Shown here: positions 1 to 6,534 of the stretch, in pieces | Layout: every line of letters begins with the position of its first letter | How positions within the stretch are numbered: the stretch's first letter is position 1 | Source: a virus | Reading direction: 5' to 3' (one strand) | Length of the DNA: 37,104 nucleotides | IMG/VR virus record: IMGVR_UViG_3300045257_000179 | Coordinates: 1 to 37,104 of that record | Notes under the pieces: generated by a model | Told to the model about the DNA's origin: nothing | What the model saw: the letters and a program-made list of their open reading frames with translations, nothing else | Database searches by the model: none | Program-made: the position numbers and the translations under genes

Positions 1-30
1 TTAGTGCGCTCCTTCCACTTATAAGAAAGT
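1..30. repeat. Direct repeat of the window end (circular overlap)
   Basis: These 30 bases, beginning TTAGTGCGCTCC, are identical to positions 37075-37104. The HNH gene reads through the joint in frame. The simplest reading is that the window is a circular, or circularly permuted, genome cut at an arbitrary point with a 30-base overlap. A true 30-bp terminal repeat of the packaged DNA is not excluded, but it would lie inside a coding sequence. Confidence 0.9.
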
Positions 31-77
31 CTTCGTAATCCTTGTTTAACAAAGCTAAATAGTTCATTACTTTTCAT
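1..77 (-). CDS. HNH endonuclease, N-terminal part (continues at 37074)
   Basis: This is the 5' end of the HNH endonuclease gene annotated at 36783-37104. The ATG lies at 77-75, preceded on the minus strand by an AGGAAA-type ribosome site. Translation begins MKSNELFSFVKQGLRRLSYK and continues in frame into the part at the other end of the window, giving 122 residues in all. The gene begins 37 bases after the primase stop at 114 and so belongs to the same minus-strand operon. The arginine/lysine-rich N-terminal segment is typical of the short region before the first zinc cysteine pair in phage HNH proteins. Confidence 0.85.
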   Translation of the reverse strand, partial: MKSNELFSFVKQGLRRLSYKWKERT

Positions 78-113
78 CTATTTCCTAGATAATTCTTAAT
101 ATTCCAACTAAGT

Positions 114-896
114 TCATTTAAAGATACTTCTCACTATTTGTTCTATACATTCATCAGTTTTAGACTCTTCGAACATTTTATTAGTCTCAGATAACCACCA
201 ATAAGCAATGTCTATAGACACATTCTTTTCTTTTAATGCATACGCAAGTTTTACAAGCCTTGCATGACGTTGCCCGTTAAACTCTGGCACAGTATTCGCC
301 ATAACTTTAAGATTATCAAATACACTTTCATCTAATTTAACTGATTCGAACGATTGACTACTTTTAAGGGCAAATTCCACACTTGGCACTGACAAAGCTC
401 CACCTTTGTGCTCTGTAACAAGTTCTTTGTAACGACCCGATCCTTCGTGTAGTGTCCCCGGCAAACGGAACAGATGTAAGTGGGTATAGATACTGCTATC
501 ACATTGTGGGAAATGCGTTGTCGCCCAAGAACGATCTTGACTAGGTAAAAGATGGCTAGGAGGATTGCTACGCAAAATCCCAAAATGAGCCCCTTTTCCT
601 CCGCTGTCGTACCCCACAAAATCAAGCTCCATTTCATATAACTTCCTTTCTACTTTTTCGGCTTCTTCGTAACTGTCGACGTCAAGCCAGAGCCTTTCTG
701 ACCATACTGTACCTTTAAAGCCCGCCGTAGTGCCTGCTTGTCTAATCGCATTGGCGGTCTCCAACGTGACTGAATAAAGCGACGTGAACCCCTCTTTGCC
801 AGAAAGGCTAGAAAACCGTACCAAGTTAGGTTTGCTACCAAAAGACTTAGAGCTAGAATAAATGACCCACTCATACATTTCCCCTAATTTATTCAT
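114..896 (-). CDS. AEP-type (archaeo-eukaryotic) primase / PrimPol-like protein
   Basis: This 260-residue protein probably makes primers for phage DNA replication. The three motifs of the archaeo-eukaryotic primase fold can be read in order. Motif I is LDVDS (Asp72, Asp74). Motif II is SGGKGAHF (98-105, His104). A motif III-like Asp133 is followed by FRLPGTLHEGSGRYK (143-157). The C-terminal 80 residues look helical, and no helicase domain is attached. The gene begins 3 bases after the ClpP-like stop. The ATG at 896 has no clear ribosome site. An in-frame ATG at 878 follows AGGGGAA but at very short spacing, so the start is uncertain. It lies in an operon with the family A polymerase, and no DnaG or DnaB-type gene is seen, which makes this the likely sole primase. 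Catalytic competence is inferred from the motifs. Confidence 0.72.
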   Translation of the reverse strand: MNKLGEMYEWVIYSSSKSFGSKPNLVRFSSLSGKEGFTSLYSVTLETANAIRQAGTTAGFKGTVWSERLWLDVDSYEEAEKVERKLYEMELDFVGYDSGGKGAHFGILRSNPPSHLLPSQDRSWATTHFPQCDSSIYTHLHLFRLPGTLHEGSGRYKELVTEHKGGALSVPSVEFALKSSQSFESVKLDESVFDNLKVMANTVPEFNGQRHARLVKLAYALKEKNVSIDIAYWWLSETNKMFEESKTDECIEQIVRSIFK

Positions 897-898
897 GT

Positions 899-1729
899 TT
901 AATGAAAATTATTAAATACTCGTGTTGTGCCGTAATCTCTAACAAACTGTTCCTTATTATAAAGAAGTTTATAAATAACTTGCCTTGCTTCTTCAGAAAC
1001 ATTACTATTCTCAATAGATACAGACAGTGGCTCTGTAATTAAGGGGCATTTATGAAATACAATAGAAACAGAAATACCCATAAAAGACACGTTAGAAGGG
1101 TCTGCTGGGCCATTAAGAGAACTATCACACCTAATCCGCACCATCTCATCTGCAAACTTAAGCTCCACTGCATGAACTCCATGCATCCAGAGTTCATCTC
1201 TAGTTAAATTCTCATAAGTAATACGAGGCATATTGGCTCTTTCAGAAATCTTCTGGTCAAGATCTACAAACTCAGAAAGCAAATCAAGGGTACGAATAAC
1301 AAGATTTCCTGGTACTTGTCCTTCCATACCCCCTGCATAAGCTCGATGACTCATCATAACACCAGTTTCAATAATATACCTTTTATCAAGAAATTGACTA
1401 ATAATAAAAGACATAGAGGCACTAAAGATAGAAACAGTATGAACAGATTTATTTAGTCCTTTAGCGGTCTCAATAATTTTATATCCATCTGAAACATTTC
1501 CTCCTGGACTATTAAGAACTAAGTAAATATTGCTCGCTTTACTATCCATTAAACTTTGTTGAATATTACCAGCAGTGCGCCCTATAATAGGCAGGTTAAG
1601 ACTAATAGTATTCTCTGAAGTTAATACAATAGTTTTAAGTTCGTCACTATTAGCTTTACGGGATAATACAAAAAGAAACATCAAAGAAGCTAACAAAACT
1701 GCTAGTGCTGCTCGTTTAAAAGTATTCAT
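899..1729 (-). CDS. ClpP-like serine protease with N-terminal signal anchor
   Basis: This 276-residue protein has a ClpP/crotonase-fold protease core. The sequence NIYLVLNSPGGNVSDGYKI (67-85) matches the substrate-groove glycine loop. The likely nucleophile is Ser105 in SASM, the likely His is His128 in MMSHRA, and the likely Asp is Asp178 in TRDELWMHG. A hydrophobic segment (about residues 7-23) after a basic start predicts a signal peptide or membrane anchor, which cytoplasmic ClpP lacks. About 75 extra C-terminal residues with no recognised domain follow the core. The ATG overlaps the polymerase stop (ATGA) and has a strong AAAGGAG ribosome site inside the polymerase gene, so translation is coupled. 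Phage ClpP-like genes usually sit in head modules as prohead proteases, whereas this one sits between polymerase and primase. Its substrate is unknown. A role at the membrane or in the periplasm is inferred. Confidence 0.8.
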   Translation of the reverse strand: MNTFKRAALAVLLASLMFLFVLSRKANSDELKTIVLTSENTISLNLPIIGRTAGNIQQSLMDSKASNIYLVLNSPGGNVSDGYKIIETAKGLNKSVHTVSIFSASMSFIISQFLDKRYIIETGVMMSHRAYAGGMEGQVPGNLVIRTLDLLSEFVDLDQKISERANMPRITYENLTRDELWMHGVHAVELKFADEMVRIRCDSSLNGPADPSNVSFMGISVSIVFHKCPLITEPLSVSIENSNVSEEARQVIYKLLYNKEQFVRDYGTTRVFNNFH

Positions 1730-3702
1730 TCATCTCCTTTAAGGCCAGCTAACGTTTGAAATGTCTTTATTTCAGCTTTTATTGTAACAGATAAACTTAA
1801 AAAGTCATTAACTTCTTTTAATGCATCTTTATATACTTTGATTAACTCATCTTTTTGCTCAATAGGGCACTGATTAGAAGTGGAATCGTGACAATCAAGT
1901 AAAGCTGGTTTAATGTCAATTTGGCGGGCTTTTGACAAGCGATAGATTGTCAATACCCACAGAATAAGTACGTCATGGGCACTAGACTGTATAAACCTAT
2001 TTGGTAAATCTTTATAGTCAGGGTTAGGTACTCTGATGATACGCCCAATTACATTTCTAATCTGTCCTTCTTTCCTATAACATTCTCGTAAACGATAATT
2101 AAACTCAGCTACTTTTCTAAACTTCTTCCAATAGGCTCTAACATAACTATCAGCTTCCGACCTTTCGGTAGGAATGCCTTCTTTATTGAGATTTTTAGCC
2201 ACTGTGACGCCTGTTCCGGTGTACTGAACTGCGAGCTGAATAACCTTCGATATCTTTCGCTCTTTAGCGAACCTTTCTTTGATTTCTTTTGTAATTGGCA
2301 CACTTGGATCATAACCATCCTGCAACTCCTTGTTATCTGGAAATAAGGTTAAAGCTAGGTCAAGATATATGTCCCCCAATTGTTTTCCAAACACCTTATA
2401 CAAACTGGGGTCTTCAGAGTAGTGGGCTGTGATTGTTGGCTCGATCGCACTAAGATCAGCATGTATTCCTGTGTATCCTTTGTTACATTGCAAATGCTGC
2501 ATAACTTCTTTTTCTTCAAAAGGCGCGTTGAGTAAGTAAGGTTTAAATCCTGATAAACGGTAAGACACAGTTCCACAAACATTAAAACCAGGGTGAAGCC
2601 TAGAATCAACAACACTGCTAAGAAGATAAGGACTAGAAAAGCTGGAACTGATTGTGTTAAAGTATTCATAATTTAAATATTCTTTTACTGCCTTAACCAG
2701 TCTGGTATCTCCGATTTTTCCAATACTTGCTTTAAGGGCATCTGCCGAGGTGGAAGGCTTTCCGCCTTCAGTGCTGTCACACACTGGAAGTCGAAGTTTG
2801 GCATAAAACATCTCCCTTTTATGGAGATCAGAGTTTGGGTTAAAACGTTGCCATCGTTCTGGTGACGCCAAGTAGTGTACTTTGTTATATGGCCGTTTAT
2901 ACTCTGCCACTCTACGATCTTTCCAATCTTCTTCAAGACTGTTTACCTCCGATTTTAGCAAAGTTAAAAATCTATTTCTTGACTTTTCTTTTTGTTTTAC
3001 CAACTTTTCATGAGACTTTTCTAAACCTACTCTATCAACTTTGACTCCTTGATAAGTATTTGCTTCAAGAAGCAAGTTGTAATCCATCGATTGCTTTAGC
3101 ATCCACCAGTAATCATTCTTATCAAAAAATGGTTTAAACTTTACATATAACTGATATGTAGAAAATGCATCAAGACAAGCATACTTTGCTAGTATCTCCA
3201 AGTCAGCCTTATAATGCTCACCTTTCCTTAAAGATCCTCCCTTAGTCTTTACATTTATTTCTAATTCTTTTTCATTAGTGGTGGGCCAGCCCAAAACCTC
3301 TTTTTGCGCATCCTTCAATCCATACGGCTTAGGCCCTTCAGGAGCTGCTTGAAGATGATACATCAACCGAGTGTCAGCTTCCCATCTTGAATCTATCTCA
3401 AAAAACGAGTCAATAAAGCTCTTGTCATAAGAAAAATTGTGACCAATAAAGCTCCGGTTGCTAAGCCAGTTTCGAAGGAATATTCGGAGATCAGTTGTAA
3501 GTATATTTTTCCAACTTTCTGAATAAACCCATATAGGAATGTATATACTTTCAATTTGTCCTCCTTTGGTTTCGCCAGAAACTGACATACCAAGTAACTT
3601 CTTTGTTGATTCCCAGCGTAATCCAAATGTTTCGGTGTCGAGGGCTAGTAACCCCTCAAATTTCGGAAGATCTTCAAATTTATATATAATCTTCCATTTC
3701 AT
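1726..3702 (-). CDS. Family A DNA polymerase with 3'-5' exonuclease domain
   Basis: This is a replicative DNA polymerase of 658 residues. The N-terminal DnaQ-like exonuclease has Exo I LDTET (Asp22, Glu24), Exo II NFSYD (Asp93) and Exo III YACLD (Tyr174, Asp178), so proofreading is expected. In the polymerase domain, motif A is ADLSAIEP (Asp416, Glu421). Motif B runs R482-x3-K486-x3-L490-x3-Y494 and motif C is CHDS (His605, Asp606, Ser607). Two positions are unusual. The O-helix residue equivalent to E. coli Phe762 / T7 Tyr526 is Leu490, and the Glu that normally follows the motif C Asp is Ser607. No 5'-3' exonuclease domain is present. It lies in the minus operon, upstream of and overlapping the ClpP-like gene. 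A structured gap of about 250 bp precedes the start. Confidence 0.95.
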   Translation of the reverse strand: MKWKIIYKFEDLPKFEGLLALDTETFGLRWESTKKLLGMSVSGETKGGQIESIYIPIWVYSESWKNILTTDLRIFLRNWLSNRSFIGHNFSYDKSFIDSFFEIDSRWEADTRLMYHLQAAPEGPKPYGLKDAQKEVLGWPTTNEKELEINVKTKGGSLRKGEHYKADLEILAKYACLDAFSTYQLYVKFKPFFDKNDYWWMLKQSMDYNLLLEANTYQGVKVDRVGLEKSHEKLVKQKEKSRNRFLTLLKSEVNSLEEDWKDRRVAEYKRPYNKVHYLASPERWQRFNPNSDLHKREMFYAKLRLPVCDSTEGGKPSTSADALKASIGKIGDTRLVKAVKEYLNYEYFNTISSSFSSPYLLSSVVDSRLHPGFNVCGTVSYRLSGFKPYLLNAPFEEKEVMQHLQCNKGYTGIHADLSAIEPTITAHYSEDPSLYKVFGKQLGDIYLDLALTLFPDNKELQDGYDPSVPITKEIKERFAKERKISKVIQLAVQYTGTGVTVAKNLNKEGIPTERSEADSYVRAYWKKFRKVAEFNYRLRECYRKEGQIRNVIGRIIRVPNPDYKDLPNRFIQSSAHDVLILWVLTIYRLSKARQIDIKPALLDCHDSTSNQCPIEQKDELIKVYKDALKEVNDFLSLSVTIKAEIKTFQTLAGLKGDE

Positions 3703-3955
3703 ATAAATTATCAGCCCGGGCTTGATTCCGGGTATGACAGGTGAGTTAACTCCTCACAATCTTCCATGTACTATCATGGAACTTTGTCTTTAAGCTACTG
3801 TCATTGCCTTACAGAGTGTACTACCATTATAGGCTCTTTGGTTCATCTCTTGCGTGTCCTCAACCTTCGATTAATAAAAACCGAAATCTTCGCTCATTTT
3901 GTTTTGCGCAAGCAAAACAAGCTCCACGCCGCTGATAATTTGTTTACAAACAATA
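3703..3955. other. Structured intergenic gap upstream of the polymerase gene
   Basis: This is the only long gap inside the minus-strand operon, and I see no convincing gene in it. It contains five dyads. CCCGG/CCGGG lies at 3715-3732, the palindrome GAGTTAACTC at 3743-3752, and TTCCATG/CATGGAA at 3762-3781. A perfect 9-bp stem, TTGTTTTGC/GCAAAACAA with a 4-base loop, is at 3899-3920, and TTGTTT/AAACAA is at 3940-3953. A TATAAT occurs on the minus strand near 3830 but has no acceptable -35. The structures may set polymerase expression, mark RNA processing sites or encode a small RNA. None is followed by a clear U-run on the minus strand. Confidence 0.5.
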
Positions 3956-4459
3956 CTAGTCGATAGGGTAAACAGAAGCAACTTGCTTATATAGTTTACC
4001 CATATAAGTGCGATCTTTAAGATAAACAACAACATGAGCGCCGGCTAAACTACTAAAATCAGCATTAGTTTCTTTAGAAAGAAGCCCGATTGCTTCTAGC
4101 ACTTCATTAGATTGAAGTCCCACTGCTTGAAACCGTCTCTTAAGAGAACTTTCTCCAAAACGCGTGGCACTTCGGGTTCCGTCATCGTTCTGAGAAGAAA
4201 ACAGCACAATATTTTCGTAGACTGCTTGTGAAAGTCCAGCCACTTGGTACTTAATCTTAACTCCTGTGCTGCCAGTAGAGAAGGTGGTGGGAGTAATTGA
4301 CTCTACTACTGCTTCATGTCTAGTACCACGATTATTAGTCTTTTCTTTTTCACTAGAAATCGGCACTGCCTTTACCGCTGCCTTTTGCCTATTAGCCCAA
4401 TTAGTTTGCTGACGCAGCCCTGGTCCGTTTGCATTATTCGCTGATTGTTCTTTACTCAT
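3956..4459 (-). CDS. Candidate ssDNA-binding / replication accessory protein
   Basis: This 167-residue protein has a low-complexity polar N-terminus (about residues 1-45, rich in N, Q and K). A beta-rich middle and end follow, with alternating hydrophobic strands such as HEAVVESITPTTFSTGSTGVK and AHVVVYLKDRTYMGK. The start chosen is the ATG at 4459. It overlaps the upstream nuclease stop by 8 bases (ATGAGTAA) and has GGAGAAG upstream. A longer frame to 4489 has no such support. A beta-barrel-like protein between a recombination-type nuclease and a polymerase suggests a single-stranded DNA-binding protein of the kind phages keep beside such nucleases. I do not recognise a specific family, and the C-terminus is not the acidic tail of bacterial SSB. 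The function is inferred mainly from position. Confidence 0.45.
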   Translation of the reverse strand: MSKEQSANNANGPGLRQQTNWANRQKAAVKAVPISSEKEKTNNRGTRHEAVVESITPTTFSTGSTGVKIKYQVAGLSQAVYENIVLFSSQNDDGTRSATRFGESSLKRRFQAVGLQSNEVLEAIGLLSKETNADFSSLAGAHVVVYLKDRTYMGKLYKQVASVYPID

Positions 4460-5324
4460 TTTCTTTCTTCTCCTTCTTATATTGGTCACAGAAATTCGCT
4501 ACTGGGCAATATAAATTACACCGAGTAGAAACTCCTGGGCGTTTTATCACTTCATATTTTTCTTTTTCAAGAGATTCAAGGATCATTATAGCTGCTTCGT
4601 TTGTATCAGTCAAGCGGTAAGCTTTTTTCTGTCCTTTTTTTATAACTGCATACTTGTCATCTTTAGCCCAACGCTCTTCTTTTGTGCATAAGGGAAGGTT
4701 AATAGTAGCTTCCTGGTGACTTTCAATTCGACTTAGAATGAAATCAATTACTTCCTCTGAGGAAATCAAAGGAACATCTAGTACTTTTACTTGATGCTCA
4801 GGATAAGTGCCATACTCATCGCGTTCATATTCGCCTTTTGACCAATCTCTTAATATTGCTACAATTTGCAATTTATTAATAGTATAACCATTTTGACGCA
4901 TAATCTCTGCTTGAATGTTCATCTGCTGCGCATACTCTTCTTTTGGACCGTCTTTTACTGAGTATACACTAGTAACTTTGTAATCTTGCAATATACCTGT
5001 TTTTGGGTCGTATATGTCTATTTGAGCTCCTATTTTTTTTCCTTTTAAAGTAATATAAAATCTTTCTTCTGCAATAAGACCTGCTTCTTTAAGATTCTTA
5101 GCAGCTCTTTCAAGTATAGTATGAATACTTTGCCCTTGAAGAGAGTAAATAAGAGAAGATGCATCTTCTTCAAGCTCATCCTCATGCTTTCGCTTTAGCG
5201 TAAATATACGACTAGGCTCTATCAGTTGAGTGGCTGTAAAGTCACTTTCTCCCCTAGAGTATGAGTTATTTGTTACTGCTTCTACTATAGCAAGAGGTAA
5301 GCCTAGCTTATTGGTTATCTTCAT
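4452..5324 (-). CDS. PD-(D/E)XK nuclease, Cas4/RecB-like
   Basis: This 290-residue protein belongs to the PD-(D/E)XK exonuclease superfamily. The signs are GQSIHTILE (64-72, His68), Asp103 in GAQIDIYD, the core QDYK (Asp114, Lys116), and the downstream helix with Gln134 in YAQQMNIQ. The C-terminus carries Cys269, Cys273 and Cys279 (CNLYCPVANFC), which with Cys213 could hold an iron-sulfur cluster as in Cas4/AddB nucleases. Its probable role is 5' or 3' resection for phage recombination or degradation of host DNA. I chose the ATG at 5324, with AGG about 9 bases upstream, over an upstream TTG at 5348. It overlaps the next gene by 8 bases. There is no CRISPR context, so a replication or recombination role is far likelier than spacer acquisition. 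Confidence 0.8.
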   Translation of the reverse strand: MKITNKLGLPLAIVEAVTNNSYSRGESDFTATQLIEPSRIFTLKRKHEDELEEDASSLIYSLQGQSIHTILERAAKNLKEAGLIAEERFYITLKGKKIGAQIDIYDPKTGILQDYKVTSVYSVKDGPKEEYAQQMNIQAEIMRQNGYTINKLQIVAILRDWSKGEYERDEYGTYPEHQVKVLDVPLISSEEVIDFILSRIESHQEATINLPLCTKEERWAKDDKYAVIKKGQKKAYRLTDTNEAAIMILESLEKEKYEVIKRPGVSTRCNLYCPVANFCDQYKKEKKENE

Positions 5325-5387
5325 GAAATAGTACCTATTAAGAGCCAAAATGCTAAAAATATAATAACCGCTAGATAAGTAAATTCA

Positions 5388-5600
5388 TTAAATAACTTCA
5401 TACATACCTGCTAACTGTTCTTGAAATTGTTTATCAAGCTCTTTTAATGCTGCCAAACGAAATTCTTCAGTGTTGGGCACTATAATACTTTCTTCTGTTC
5501 TAACTATAAGCTCTAAAAGAGTATAGGTATCTGAGGATTGAGCCTCAATCTCATAAAAATTACCGTCTGCTGCTTCGTAAAGAAAGTATAGATCTAGCAT
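5388..5600 (-). CDS. Small acidic protein, first gene of the minus-strand operon
   Basis: I do not recognise this 70-residue acidic protein. It starts MLDLYFLYEAADGNFYEI and has a hydrophobic, mixed-strand first half and a helical second half. The ATG at 5600 has a good ribosome site (AAAGGAAAAACAAATG); a TTG eight codons upstream is less likely. It lies about 61 bases downstream of the predicted start point of the minus promoter at 5668-5696. It would therefore be the first product of early transcription, a position phages often give to host-takeover proteins. Any such role here is inference from position alone. Confidence 0.6.
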   Translation of the reverse strand: MLDLYFLYEAADGNFYEIEAQSSDTYTLLELIVRTEESIIVPNTEEFRLAALKELDKQFQEQLAGMYEVI

Positions 5601-5660
5601 TTGTTTTTCCTTTCGTATAATCAAAGAGGATGCAACTAGGTTGCCAAAGAATTTAGCTAG

Positions 5661-5696
5661 CAGTTAGATTGTAATATATATAGAAGTTTTAGACAA
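5661..5696 (-). promoter_or_regulatory. Predicted sigma-70 promoter, proximal, for the minus operon
   Basis: Read on the minus strand, a -35 of TTGTCT (5696-5691) is followed by a 17-base spacer and a -10 of TACAAT (5673-5668, 5 of 6 matches). Transcription would start near 5661, about 61 bases before the ATG at 5600. Confidence 0.55.
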
Positions 5697-5942
5697 TAAG
5701 AAAAGAAAGGTTGGTAGTGGGGGGTGTAAATATAAGTATATTAATTAGTTATATTATTTTAGTTAATTTTTATTCAGTGTAAAATTTTTATTCGACCGTA
5801 TATGTAGGTATATTATAATATAATTATGTAGTATTTTACTTATTTTTACTTCTTTTAAGCAGTAATTTAAAGCTAATTAAACAACCTACAGGTTGCAGTC
5901 AATGTTTATTGGCTTCCATTTCTACCTTATATCAGGTTTATC

Positions 5943-5989
5943 CATGTATATCTAAATCTTAATAAACTTATATAACTTTGATATACATG
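5943..5989. repeat. Inverted repeat CATGTATATC / GATATACATG
   Basis: These are perfect 10-base arms (5943-5952 and 5980-5989) separated by 27 bases, in the divergent control region. They could be two half-sites for a regulator or an initiator protein, or a weak stem in the long leader of the distal minus-strand transcript. Confidence 0.6.
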
Positions 5990-6078
5990 AAAACATCTAA
6001 AAGATGCTTATTGGCCGCTATCGATAACGTCTATCTTGTATTTTAATCGAAGATTTTTCAATACAACTCTGTAATATG

Positions 6079-6183
6079 CTTCTTAAGAACTATTCTTCTA
6101 ATACATGTATTATATATATTATATATATATATATATATACCCCACTACTATACTTCTTAAGAAGTATATTACTAAGAAGTATA
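6079..6183. repeat. TTCTTAAGAA dyads flanking an (AT)n tract
   Basis: TTCTTAAGAA occurs at 6080-6089 and again inside the 20-bp perfect palindrome TATACTTCTTAAGAAGTATA at 6149-6168. A further half-site AAGAAGTATA lies at 6174-6183. Between the dyads is a long alternating A/T run (about 6109-6139). The pattern of protein-binding dyads around a melting tract suggests an origin core, with the primase and polymerase genes encoded nearby. Confidence 0.6.
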
Positions 6184-6210
6184 TAATATATACTACCCCC
6201 GCCCCCTACG

Positions 6211-6246
6211 TTTCACTAGGATAGCACGTATATTTGATCTTGTCAA
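6211..6246 (-). promoter_or_regulatory. Predicted sigma-70 promoter, distal, for the minus operon
   Basis: Read on the minus strand, a perfect -35 of TTGACA (6246-6241) and a 17-base spacer precede TATCCT (6223-6218), with TG one base upstream of the -10 (extended -10). The start point would be near 6211, which gives a leader of about 600 bases before the first gene at 5600, running through the dyads and AT tract. Confidence 0.6.
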
Positions 6247-6370
6247 CAATTATTTTCATTAATGTGTAGTATTTTTTATATATTAGTAATATTAAGTAGT
6301 TATATATGAAAATAGTTTGTAAAATAGGGGTATTTTAAAATATATTGCTTGACTTTGATAAATTTCTTTC

Positions 6371-6406
6371 TTGACTTAGCTTATCTTCTATGGCATGATA
6401 CTTGTA
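6371..6406 (+). promoter_or_regulatory. Predicted sigma-70 promoter for the plus operon
   Basis: A -35 of TTGACT (6371-6376) and a 17-base spacer precede CATGAT (6394-6399), with an extended TGG just before the -10. A second TTGACTT lies 22 bases upstream at 6349. The predicted start point (about 6405-6406) coincides with the ATG at 6406, so any product read from it would be leaderless. This is the only strong promoter-like sequence I see ahead of the 26-kb plus unit. Confidence 0.5.
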
Positions 6407-6534
6407 TGAGAGCAGTTTATACAAGTAAACTCTTTAAAATCGTTTATAGGCTCTTCTTATCTTTTTTGAAGGGTAAGTATGCTATTAACCTAAACCGAGG
6501 GCTCCTAGGGGCCTTTAAACGCATTATACGATGA
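6406..6534 (+). CDS. Possible short leader peptide coupled to the first plus gene
   Basis: This 42-codon frame starts MRAVYTSKLFKIVYRLFLSF and is basic with a hydrophobic first half. Its TGA overlaps the ATG of the next gene (ATGA). That would explain why the next gene has no ribosome site at 6531. The ATG lies at the predicted transcription start, so translation would be leaderless. The base composition is that of the AT-rich control region, so coding is not certain. The same stretch contains AACTCTTTAAAA (6428-6439), which resembles a boxA antitermination element, so this could equally be an untranslated leader. Confidence 0.3.
   Translation: MRAVYTSKLFKIVYRLFLSFLKGKYAINLNRGLLGAFKRIIR

Larger units (their letters stand above)
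5601..6405. other. Divergent AT-rich control region, candidate replication origin
   Basis: About 800 bases without a convincing gene separate the two divergent operons. The region is strongly AT-rich and holds three promoter-like sequences and a run of alternating AT. It has several dyads: CAACCT/AGGTTG at 5882-5895, CATGTATATC/GATATACATG at 5943-5989, CATCT/AGATG at 5994-6006, TTCTTAAGAA at 6080-6089 and a 20-bp palindrome at 6149-6168. GTAGTGGGG at 5714-5722 recurs inverted at 6140-6148, and TTATTGGC occurs directly twice (about 5907 and 6008). Such a mix of an easily melted tract and repeated dyads is what an origin or regulatory hub looks like. Origin function is inferred. Confidence 0.6.

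Noticed and set aside
1-30. Window ends as the physical terminal repeats of the virion DNA
   Set aside because: The 30-base repeat lies within an intact gene that crosses the joint, so an assembly overlap of a circular genome is simpler. It is not fully excluded.
899-1729. ClpP-like protein as the prohead maturation protease
   Set aside because: It lies on the opposite strand and far from the capsid genes, and its signal anchor points to the envelope. The role is possible but not favoured.
3766-3966. 66-codon plus-strand frame in the gap before the polymerase
   Set aside because: It opposes the operon direction, overlaps several hairpins, has no ribosome site and gives an unremarkable Leu/His-rich sequence.
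4452-5324. Cas4-like nuclease as part of a CRISPR system
   Set aside because: No repeats with spacers and no other cas gene are present; the replication operon explains it better.
6109-6139. Alternating AT run as a true variable microsatellite
   Set aside because: Such runs are prone to polymerase and assembly slippage, so its exact length should not be interpreted.
6195-6210. G-quadruplex in the control region (CCCCCGCCCCC on the plus strand)
   Set aside because: Only two G-runs of sufficient length are present, too few for an intramolecular quadruplex.
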